A stretch of DNA of 64,000 nucleotides from Diplonema japonicum (Eukaryota; Euglenozoa; Diplonemea; Diplonemida; Diplonemidae). The stretch spans positions 436,501-500,500 of the forward strand of contig OZ025666.1 of assembly GCA_964019335.1 (NCBI GenBank), given 5' to 3'. Positions 50,917 through 60,544 of the stretch are shown here, piece by piece. Made by a program: the position numbers and the translations under genes. The notes beneath the pieces are model-generated. The model was not told the origin of the DNA. It ran no database searches and saw nothing but the letters and a program-made list of their open reading frames with translations. Numbering within the stretch: the first letter of the stretch is position 1; each line of letters opens with the position of its first letter.

Positions 50917-52687
50917 ATGACTGCGTACATGCTCATAATGATCGTGATGGTACGAGGGGACACAGGGTGCGGGTGTAAGGCTGGCGGGACAAAGGAAGAA
51001 GGCGTGTGCGTGAGCGGGCTAGGCTGCGGAACTGTGGGTGAGGTGTGCAACGAAGGACAGTGGCTCTGCGGTGGCTGCCAACAACACGGCGTCGACATAG
51101 GACCCCCACCGCAAATGTGGACTTCTGGAGGAACAAACAGCTTCGAGCGTGGGGTCCGGATAGAACTAAAATCCTACGGTGTCTACACATGGGACGCAAA
51201 AACATCCTGCTCAGTAGCAGGCGAGATAGGAAGAGGCCTATCTCTAACCAGCCCTTGGAAGCTCTCCTTCGGGGAAGTCGACTGGAAAGGAGAAAAACGG
51301 TTACTAACCGACCTCCTGCCCCCTCACACGTACCGTGAAGCCCTGTCCCGGTGTTCTGCATTGGGCGGGCGACTAGCATCTCTCCTTGACTACAAGTATT
51401 CCCAAACGGCTCCCGTCTCTTCTTTATGTGAAGGGTGCTGGGTTGGATACACAGATACGTATGTTATTCCACAATAAGAAAACAAACAAAAAAAAAAAAA
51501 AAAAAAAAAAAAACAGTCCTCAGTGTCTTGCGGTTTCAGGCGATGGAACAACGGTGATGGACTGTACGGAGAAACGTTCGTCGCGGTGCTACCGGTTGGA
51601 TGACACGGGGAAGGGGGATCTGGCGCTGCAGGTTCTGCTGAAGGGGAACGGCAGCGATCCGGTGTCCAGCTACCCGTTGTTCGCATACGAGACGAAGGAC
51701 GAGTTCACAGCAAGAATTATAGAGGTTCTTACAGTCGCCTTCAGCACCACCGGCCTCCCGCTTGTCCCGCATGGGACACCCCACAACACAGTGCACGTTA
51801 ACCCACCTGAGACGTGGCACGTTAGAAGGTTCAGAATCGATTTCAAAAACAGCGAAAGTGAATGGAAGACACATCACAACAAATTCGTTGAGGTGCTGCG
51901 TACGACAATATCCGCAGATGCCCAGTGGGTTTTGTACACAGATGTGACAAGCGTGGACGAATCTGTTATAAGCATCTCGTTCGGGTTCATGACGAAGACA
52001 TCAAGCAGTGGGCTACTGCACACCACGCCAGAGAGATTGAGCGAAGAACTCACCCCGGCAAGCTTGAATAAAATGTTTTCCGAGTTGGAGTCAGTGAAAG
52101 TGCACAAGATACGGTTTTCAAACCCGATAGAGGTTCCCAAACAGACCGGCGCTGAGATAAATCTCAAGAAACCATCTGACTTAATACCAACAGTTTTGCT
52201 AGTGGCGATAGCATCCTTCGCGTCGGCGTTCGTTGCAGCTTACGTGTGGAAAACGCTGAAAATCGTTGAGGATAAAGCTGCTGAAGAGCATTGCGATGAC
52301 GCAGGCCACATTAGTATTGATGAAGAAGACCATCGGAGACAGCGGTCCCCATCAGTGATGGAAAGCCCAATAGGTCTTCAAAAGCCCCGAAGAAGTACCA
52401 TAGTCATGAATGACAATCCTATCTTTCACTCAGTTCCAACGGCTATCGACGGGATTGAGATGGCCGAGTCAGTGGACAATTCCCCTACTTCGTTGTCACC
52501 CAAGAGAACCACCAGGGACCCACCTCCTTCAGTCGCTGCAAGAGCAGCTGATCGAGAAGCCCAGTCCACACAGGTTCTCGGGATAATGGCCCAGTTGGGA
52601 ATCAACCCATTGCTGTCCGGCGGTGCGCGGGCCTTTAAACCATCCCCTACAACAACTCCCTTGGAGCCAGAAGCTGAAATTGAATAA
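50917..52687 (+). CDS. C-type-lectin-like type I membrane protein A
   Basis: 570 residues from join(50917-51458, 51517-52687). The 58-nt phase-2 intron is largely a ~30-nt A-run and splits the lectin-like domain. Signal peptide (MTAYMLIMIVMVRG), Cys-rich N-terminus, lectin-like domain about 65-205 (YREALSRCSALGGRLASLLD, CEGCWVGYTD, final Cys in SSRCYR). Then an extracellular beta-rich region, TM about 402-424 (VLLVAIASFASAFVAAYVW), and a ~145-residue cytosolic tail ending with MAQLGINPLLSGGAR. It is a paralogue of the gene at 60545 by domain order and tail motif. Probably a surface receptor or adhesion protein. Acidic Ca2+-site motifs (EPN/WND) are not evident, so sugar binding is uncertain. 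Confidence 0.72.
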
Positions 52688-53885
52688 TAAAAAAAAAAGG
52701 GATGGAGGGGGGGGGGGGGGGGGGGGGCAGTGTATTTTTTTGAAAAAAAATGTTATTTGCAAAAAAAAAAAAAGAAAAAAAAGAAAGACAGAAAAAAAAA
52801 AAAAGAAAATAAAAAAAAAAAAAGAGAAAGGGTAGAGACTTTTTGTGTGCCCCTACTTTAGCCAATACTGTACGAAAAATTGTTGTTATGGAGATTTTCG
52901 TCAAAATAGTCACCCCCACCCCCACCCCCCTGTGGAAGTCACTTTTTACCTCTTGACGAAGATTTTCGTTTTGCAGTAGGTGGGAAAACGGCTTTTGCAC
53001 AAACAAATCCGGGTTGACTTTTTTTTTTTTTTTAAAGAAATGTCCGTGTTGTTTGTTTCTTTTTTTTTTTTATTTCTTCTTCTTCCACTATTGTAATTTT
53101 TCCACCAACACCCCCCCTGCCCCTGTGGAAGTAGAGGAGAAGAAAAAATAAGAAATGTGTGTTTTTTTTTTTTATTTATTATATTTGAAAAAATGAGAAA
53201 GAAAAAAAAGGAGGTTTTTTTTGGATAATAAAAGACTATAGTTTTACGTTCTTCTCCCCCCTCTCTTCCCTTCCATCTTCCCCCCCCCTTTTTTTTGTTT
53301 AATCCTGTTTTTCTTTTGGGTACGGTATTTTCTTTAATTTCCCTACACCCCCCCCCCCCCCCCCCCCCACTTGAGGGCATCCCTCTTCTTCCGGAAAAAC
53401 ATAGCCAAGCAAAACAAGAACAAATAAATTTTAAAAAAAAAAGAGGGGAAAAAAAAAAAGGAAGAAAGTATGTATGTAATGGGTACTCAAGGACTGGTGG
53501 AAAGTTGTAGTCAACTATCTACGCACTCTTATCATTAAAAAAAAGAGGGGGGGAAAAAAAAGAATAAAATTATTGTGAACCTTTGTTATTTTTTGAGGGG
53601 GGGCACAGGGCAGGATGTTCCGGTAAAAGGTGTTATATTTCTAACCTCAAATATGGCTTTTCACCCTGAGATAAAATCGAATCGGCAAGTAGGAACGTGC
53701 CCATACTGATATAGGTCTCGGAAAGGCACGTAGGCCCACCATACTGCCCTCCAAAAGCCCAACAAAGATTTTTTTTTTTTTTTTTTTTTCCCCTCCGTCA
53801 TTCGAGAATTCTGTCCGAATGGGGGAGGGGTGATTTTTTTTTTTTAAACGATATTTTTATTTATTTTTATGAAAGATTTGGGTGA

Positions 53886-53888
<3 letters not shown>

Positions 53889-53946
<58 letters not shown>
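53889..53946. repeat. Uninterrupted poly-T, 58 nt
   Basis: The longest homopolymer in the window. Its exact length may be affected by sequencing. Confidence 0.85.
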
Positions 53947-53949
<3 letters not shown>

Positions 53950-54095
53950 TGAACACAGAAAAACACCATGTTTTGATAATGAATTGTTATTGCTAAAAAA
54001 AAGAGTAGTGGTAAACATTGTTGGGCTTCTCCTTATCTACAGGTAAACCCCCACCGGCTGCACAACAAAGCAACAATCAACCGACTCTTTTTTTC
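53942..54095 (+). repeat. Dispersed repeat S, copy 1
   Basis: Shares TTTTTTGC.TGAACA, AAAGAGTAGTGGT, CATTGTTGGGCTT, CTACAGGT.AACCC and GCAACAATCAACCGACTC with 55862-55977. Confidence 0.7.
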
Positions 54096-54393
54096 TATAA
54101 ATTTCTTTTTTAACCCATAACACTCCGGGGCCTATCTACATAGGGGTCCCTTTTTTGCTCCTTTTCATAATTTGAGGGGGAAAATGGCAGCATTCAACCC
54201 CCGTTTGCAGGTAAAACGGGTTTTTTGGACCAGGAAAATTAAAAAAAAAGTTCAGAAATTAATAAAAATACAAAGGGGATGAAGAGTTGAATGGCCGTAG
54301 GGTGCTCAAAAACGACCATGTCAAAATGGGTTGTGCACGGGGGGTGTAAATTGAGCATCCTGGGACAAAAAAGGCAGCATCAGGACCCCTCAG

Positions 54394-54880
54394 ATGTCTC
54401 AGACCGAGAGAAGTGCCTATTTGCGGGTGGAATATCGGCCAGACCCACAGTCAAAAAGTAGCTATCGCAAGCTAACCATGGTCCACTTCCGGGTTTTCAT
54501 ATGCCGAACTCCAGTCCCCTGGAGCTGGTCTTGCAGGTCAGGGGTCGACAGCAAACCCTTAGGAGTCGACAGTACGCATGACTAGGTCCTGTGTTGTGGA
54601 CTTCTTGCTGAAATAAGTTGAAATTCGCCAGGTAACAGTTTTATGAGTCGCATGTAGCGATTACCTTGATGCCCACCGAGTTGCTTTTTCGTGGTGCCAT
54701 GACTTTTATTGTTGTCAGGATAACACTGTCGTCAACAGACAACCACTTGCCAGGGGTCCGCACAGTCCTACACCGGTTGACAATGATGTCAAGAAACCTG
54801 CGCATGAGGTGCAGTTTCAGGCCTTCCAAATGTTTTCCAGGTTGTCAAAGGTGAGGTAGCGCTGTACGTTTTCGCTGCTA
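54394..54880 (-). mobile_element. piggyBac transposase relic (minus strand)
   Basis: Read on the minus strand, 54829-54641 encodes a fragment matching the start of the piggyBac catalytic core: PGKWLSVDDSV (first catalytic Asp), PRKSNSVGIKVIATCDS, then a stop. Past the stop the same frame continues with NCYLANFNLFQQE, fitting the next segment. Upstream in another frame is RYLTFDNLENIW. Stops and frameshifts show decay. Possible end: TTAACCCATAACACTCC at 54110; no matching inverted repeat was confirmed. Family call rests on motif similarity. Confidence 0.6.
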
Positions 54881-55861
54881 TTTTGACCATCTGATTTCAT
54901 TTTAAGCCAACCCTGCCGGTTTCAATTAAAACAAAACTTTTAACGCAAAATGTAGTTCCAAGACAAAATAAACCGCGCAACAATGCCATATTTTGAAGTC
55001 CAGGGGCCGTGTTCAAAGAAAAGTACTTAGCGAAAAAGCAAATTTTGAATAAGGACAAAAACGTCCGCGCGGGCGTTTAGGGGATAACTTTGAAACTGTT
55101 TAAATAGTCTAATACTGAGATTTGGTGTTGGGTAATATTGCCCCCCCCCCCCCGCCCTTTAGGAACCAAAAAAAAAAAAGAAACAGCGGTCACCGACCAT
55201 GCTATTTTTTTTTTATATATTTGGACTGTTGCAAATCACTTAGGTGCCTGTCTAGTGAATTTATTGTTTAATAACTGCTATTTCCAAGCTGGATTCCCCT
55301 CTACGGAGCGTCATAGCAAATATGGAGAAATGAAAAAAAAAAAAAAAAAACAGAAAAAAGATACAAATGGACTCAATGAATGTGTACAGGGGAGGGGGGG
55401 TTTTTTTTCTTCTTCCTTTTTTTTTCGTGTTCATTCTTTAGTTGTAGGCAGCATACAAAAATCAAACAAACAAAAAATGACAACAAAAAAAAACACATAA
55501 AAAAAAAACAAACAGTTTTTTAGTACTCTCCCCCCCCCCCCCCCCCCCATACTTGGTCTTCCCTTTTTCTTGCTTTTTTTTTTGTTTTTTTAAAAAAAAA
55601 GAAAAGAAAGAAAGGCGAAAAGTGTAACTTTTTTGTATCAAAAAAAGGGGTCCCCAAAGCACAAAAGGTTTCATTTTTTCAATTTTCTTTTTTTTTTTCC
55701 AAAGATCAGACAGAAAAAAAAAAAAAAAAAAGAAAAAAGAAGAAAAAAAAAAAAGATTGTTTGCAACCAACGTTTTGAACGAAAAAAGAGAAAAATATCG
55801 GGGGGGAGGAAGCCTATATGAGGGATTCCTTTTTTTTTCCATACATTCTTCATTAATTTTT

Positions 55862-55977
55862 TTTTTGCATGAACAAGAAATACGTGCTAAAAAGAGTAGT
55901 GGTGGCATTGTTGGGCTTATCCTTCTACAGGTTAACCCGGCTGTGCACAAGCAACAATCAACCGACTCTTTTTTTTG
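55862..55977 (+). repeat. Dispersed repeat S, copy 2
   Basis: Second copy of 53942-54095. It lies about 95 nt upstream of the repeat R copy. Confidence 0.7.
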
Positions 55978-56069
55978 GTGAATTTGTCGTTAGCACTGTT
56001 CTCCCAATCCCAGTAAGTTTCTCTTTCTGTGGGCCGTTGCTAACTACTTCGTTTCCTATCAATTTTCTG

Positions 56070-56362
56070 CAAGAACGAGTCTTTGACTTGTCTAAACAAA
56101 AGGGGAACGTTGGCAACGTGTTTCGGGTTGGCAAACTTCTCCAGTTTTTACCCGGCACGTACAAACAAAAATATGACGGCACTGGACTGGGATGATCTGG
56201 TCCAATACGCGGACTTCGAGTACCCATCGGGAAGCACTCTGCGACACCTCGCACGATGACACTGCGGTGCACTGTGCGAGGTGTGGCGCTAAAGGGCAGA
56301 GGACATGTTTGTCCTCTCGCTGCCCGCCACGCCTAGGTCGTACGAACAACGGCCAGTTCCTC
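56070..56362 (+). repeat. Dispersed repeat R, fullest copy, split by an insertion
   Basis: Left part 56070-56166 (AAGAACGAGTCTTTGACTTG, GGGGAACGTTGGCAACGTG, CAAACTTCTCCAG, CCCGGCACGTACAAAC) and right part 56348-56362 (AACGGCCAGTTCCTC), separated by the insertion at 56167-56338. Confidence 0.7.
56167..56338 (+). mobile_element. 172-bp insertion with 9-bp target duplication
   Basis: Inserted in repeat R. It is bounded by CGTACAAAC (56158-56166) and CGTACGAAC (56339-56347), one mismatch apart. The R copy at 23514 has a single CGTACAAAC here, giving the empty site. The insert begins AAAAATATGACGGC and reads like coding sequence in two frames: MTALDWDDLVQYADFEYP, then a Cys-rich stretch CARCGAKGQRTCLSSRCPPR. 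It may be a deleted or truncated retroelement piece carrying a zinc-finger-like motif. Confidence 0.6.
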
Positions 56363-56854
56363 TTTTTTTTGGTTCATTTTATTCTGCCAAACTATGCTTT
56401 TTTTTTTTTTTTTTTTTTTTTTTTTCTTCTTCCAGGGTTTGCATAGATAGGCAACTAAATGCAGACGATGATGCCAAGTGAATGGAAAAAAAAAAAAAAA
56501 AAGAAAACCGGAGAATGCTGCGTGGGAAAAGAGAAAGAAAACCTGTTTTGTAACCGGGGGGATCCCTGCACTTCACTACTTCTGCTCAGTTCTTTTTTTT
56601 TTTCTTGCTTTTTTTATGCAAATCTCCCCCCCCCTCTATTTTCTTCTTTTCTTCTTACCCACCATATCTCTAAACCTGCGAGAAGATTTCCCCAAAGATT
56701 CTTCAAAAAGAGAAGGAAAAAAAGAATAAAAAATTTTTCTCCAGTTTTTTTTTTCTTTTTTTTTTTTCCGGTGGGTAGCACCGTTGCTAACCGCTTCGTT
56801 CCAATCATAGTGAAATTTTTTTTTTAAGAAATGGTTTTTGTAACCACTACTTGA

Positions 56855-56887
<33 letters not shown>

Positions 56888-57013
56888 GGTGTCCGGGAAT
56901 GTGTCCGTCCGACAGTTTCCATTTCTTTTCTTTTTCTTTTTTTTCTTCTTTGTGCAAATGCTTCTTGTTTTTTTAGAGATATGATTTTTTTTTTTTTTTA
57001 GGGTACATTTATA

Positions 57014-57066
57014 TTTTTTTTTATTTTATTTTATTTTATTTTATTTTATTTTATTTTATTTTATTT
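57014..57066. repeat. (TTTTA)n microsatellite
   Basis: About nine to ten tandem units of TTTTA after a T-run. Confidence 0.85.
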
Positions 57067-57450
57067 GTTTCCCTTGGGCTGTGGTGTGGTTTAACTGCCC
57101 GTGCTGACGTAGCCCGAGAGAGGCGGAAGGAATTCTTTTTGCCGAACCTTTTTTTTCCCTTCTTTCTTTCCCCGTGCTTCTATCGTGCATGCAAAACAGA
57201 TGCATTTAAAGTATTTGAGACAGAATCTTCTCTTTTTTTTTTTCACCTAAGGAAAGGTCATGCAATCCAACTTGAACCTATTTCTGCATCTATCGAACCT
57301 GCCTTTTCTTTTCTTTTTTTTTTTTTTTGAGTTTTTTTTCTTATAAAGGTGGGGATAACGTGGAAATATAAAAAAAAAAAAAAAAAAAACATCAGATGTG
57401 TTGTTCGCTGTTGGCCGTTGGTAGCGCCAGAGTGGAAGAAGCCGAGGTGT

Positions 57451-57496
57451 GCACCGTGCTGGGCGCCAGCAACACTGGCCTCCTTCAACTCTAATT
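57451..57496 (+). repeat. Hairpin repeat H, copy c
   Basis: GCACCGTGCTGGGC, hairpin 57465-57479 (GCCAG/CTGGC, loop CAACA), CTCCTTCAACTCTAAT, T-run. Confidence 0.65.
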
Positions 57497-58130
57497 TTTT
57501 TTTCTTTTCCCTTCCCCCCTCCCTATTTTGTTTCTCCGGTTCATTTTCACCATGGAAATAGAGATTTAGCACACAAAACCCAACACGAGAGTGATAAAGG
57601 AGCTTCGTCTCGAAGATGTAAACTAGCTCTGCTTGAGCGAAGTTTCACTTTTTGTCAGGCGTCCTGCCACATATTTTTTTTTTCTCAGAAACAATGGGGG
57701 AAGAAGGAAAGAGAAAATATTGTCAGCTTATTTTTCAAAACATCGCTAGGCCACTAGGCTACCCCCAAAAAAAAAGGGGGGGAGGGAACATCACAAGGCA
57801 GGCACGCCGCTTGCGGCGGGCCGTTGCTCCCTTTTCTTTGAAAAGAATCCCGAAAATCTTAAAAAAAAAGAAAGTGGGCAGCAAATATTGGTTGACCAAT
57901 TACTTTTTTTTTTTTGGGCGAAGAATAATACCACAAATCCCCCCCCCCCCCTTCCATTGTTTAAGTGTGTGTGCTTGTTTCTTTTTTTTTGTTTTTGTTT
58001 TTTTTTTGATATTTTGTAAAGAAGGGTGCCCGTTGATCGAAGTCGACATGTGATCGACTTTTGATGACACTGGTGATGTTCTCTTTATTTATCCACCCCC
58101 CCCAAACCCCGTCCAGTGATACCTTAATCC

Positions 58131-58176
58131 TCACAGGGCGCCACCAATACTGGCCTCCTTACCACTCTTTTATATT
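58131..58176 (+). repeat. Hairpin repeat H, copy d
   Basis: TCACAGGGC, hairpin 58140-58154 (GCCACCAATACTGGC), CTCCTTACCACTCTTTTATA. Confidence 0.6.
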
Positions 58177-59977
58177 AATTTCCGTTAAGAACTGGGTTTT
58201 TTTTTCTTTTTTTTTTTTTGACACCTTCACACCATAGTTGTCCCTCTGGAAACAAAGTGGCGCTGGACGAGATTTGACAATGAAACAAAATTGAAACCCG
58301 GACTACTTATATTGACAGACTCCATATTCTTTTTTTTTTTTTTTTTTTTGATAAAAGCAACCACATCTGGTCAGGATAAATGCCTTTTCTGAATTTTTTT
58401 TTCTGGAAGGGAAGAATGAAGGAAAAAAAAAAAAAAAAAAAAGAAAGAAAGAAAGGAAAAGAAGGAAAAGAAAAAAAAAAAAAGAAAAAAAAAAAATGCG
58501 GGGTGAGAAAAGACGCGTCGTAAAGGGGTGCACAGTGCGTAAAAAAAAAAAAGAAGCTTTTCCAAGAGCAAAACGAGAGTGAAATCCCTCCCCTCACCCA
58601 GGCCAGGCTGAAGGAGCTGAAAACGCGACACGCTGATAACCAGCACAAACAACTAATTCAGCTGCTGCCCAGATATTTATTTCTTTCCCCCTGCCGCCCT
58701 CCCTCCCTCCCTCCCTTCCCTTATATAAAGAGGTTCAAACGAAGCTGAGATGAAAAAAAAAAAAAAAAAAAAAATGAGTTTCCTCAGTCCTAAAGGATGA
58801 GTGCAGCAAAACCGTTGCTTTTAAAAATGTGCAAAGTCGGCTGTATCCTGTAGAAGGTTAAAGCCGAACAAAGCTGCCTCGACTCTTTTGCAAAAAAAAA
58901 AAAAAAAAGAAAAAAAAAGTCATCCTCGGTACAGAAAAAGACCAATATCTACAGGAAGAAGAATTTGTATCACCATTGCATTATCCTTTGGGTGAAGAAC
59001 TCATAGTATTCTCGTCAGCAGTGTGCTCGAGGCGCACTCTGTTTTTTTTTTTCTTTTTTCTTTTTTTTTTCTTCTTTTCCCTTTTTTTTTTTCTTCCACT
59101 TTTTAAAAAAGAAAAGAGGCTTTTTAGCTTCTTTTTTTCCATTTCGTTAGAGAAATCTGAAGAACGAATGGGGGGGGTGGAAAAAAAGAATTGGTGTTTT
59201 TTTTTTTCCTTCCTTTTTTTATTTTTATTTTTTGTTGTCTTTTTTTTTTTATATATACTTCTCTCCCTACCTACCCTCCTTCCCACTTCCCCACATCCCT
59301 GCACCCACGCCAAGGGAAGAAGAACAAAAGAATAAAAAGAAAAAGAAAATGTTTGGTTCTTTCTTTTTTGATATACGCGCTCCATATTTGTAAAGTATAA
59401 ACCTTTTTTTTTTTTTCGAAAAAAGGAGAAAAGGGTGAAAAATTTTATTATTATTATTATTCGAATGCAAGGAGAGGTGGGGGTAAAAGTGATAACATGA
59501 ATATGTCTCTATTAATTCAAAATAAATGATTTCTTTTCTGACCTGGCCGTACCTTGCCTCAGAATCCCAATGTGAAGACTTGTTTCAGGACCTTACTCAA
59601 TATCCACGGACCTTCTGACCGGGCTTTAACCCCTGTTCAGTAATTCTTTGTTGCTTTAACAACTAATTGTCTTGCTAAAAAAAAAAAAAAAAAAAGACCC
59701 TGTTTTCTTTATACGTCATCTCTTGAAGCATAAAGAGGCCACCCCCTTTTTTTTTGGGTTAGATTGACGAATATGGAGTTTTACATATTTCTTCCCCGTT
59801 CTCCGTCCCCCCCTTCCCCCCCTTTATTTTACTCTCCCCCCCCCCCCCCCGTTCTTATATGGTCTTTCTTTTTTTTTCTTCTTCTTTTTTTCTCTTTTAT
59901 ATATTCTTTTACATCCCTTTTTCTTTTTTTTTTTAACTCCCAATCTTCCGTCTCGAGAAAAAAAACATAATAAAATA

Positions 59978-60415
59978 ATGGCTGAACCACGCAAGCTAGT
60001 AGACAGCAGCGAAATAGTCCCAGGAGTATTCCTCGGTGGTGCAAAGGCCAGCAAAGACTTGGAAGGCATGCATGCAATGGGAATACAAAATATAGTCAAC
60101 GTTGCTGGGAAGCAGCACCACCCTGGTGTGTTTTGCTATCACCGGTGTTATGTGGACGATCAGCCGGAGGAATCCCTCCTGCCACTGCTCCCGAGTGCTG
60201 TGTCCTTCATCCACACCTCGATGTGTAAAAATCAGAAAACGCTTGTTCACTGCAGGGGCGGGATCAGTCGGTCTCCAACTGTGGTCATCGCATACCTTAT
60301 GAAGCACCATAACATGTCCCTACAAGAAGCCTTCGACCTGACCAAGTCCAAACGCTACATAAACCCCAACAAAGGCTTCAAGTCCGATCTAGCTCAATGG
60401 TCCATGTGTCTTTGA
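59978..60415 (+). CDS. Dual-specificity protein phosphatase
   Basis: 145 residues, the size of a minimal catalytic DUSP. N-terminal VPGVFLGGAKASKD, general-acid Asp within CYVDDQPEES, and the P-loop HCRGGISRSP carrying the nucleophilic Cys and Arg, followed by VVIAYLMKHHNMS. It removes phosphate from Ser/Thr/Tyr of target proteins. The substrate is unknown. There is no extra domain or targeting signal, so it is probably cytosolic. The ATG follows an A-rich leader after a long pyrimidine tract. Confidence 0.88.
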   Translation: MAEPRKLVDSSEIVPGVFLGGAKASKDLEGMHAMGIQNIVNVAGKQHHPGVFCYHRCYVDDQPEESLLPLLPSAVSFIHTSMCKNQKTLVHCRGGISRSPTVVIAYLMKHHNMSLQEAFDLTKSKRYINPNKGFKSDLAQWSMCL

Positions 60416-60544
60416 ACGACACAGGACCTTTTTTTTTTTTTTTTGAATCATCTAACCCCTTGTCCAAAAAAGAAAAGCCCCCCCCCCCCTCCCCCATTAC
60501 AACAAAAAGAAAAACCCTAACAGGCATTAGGGTGGGGGTGGTGA

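Larger units (their letters stand above)
52688..59977. other. 7.3-kb gene-poor region
   Basis: No supportable protein gene. Very dense in A, T, C and G homopolymers, with dispersed repeats, a piggyBac relic and simple repeats listed separately. An isolated open stretch at 58600-58680 (LKELKTRHADNQHKQLIQLL), after CTCACCCAG, could be a decayed exon. Confidence 0.65.

Noticed and set aside
54394-54585. Plus-strand 63-residue frame
   Set aside because: It overlaps the minus-strand piggyBac relic, which explains the sequence better.
58976-59335. Frames of 119-134 residues on both strands in the gene-poor region
   Set aside because: Translations of poly-T/poly-A; no complexity.
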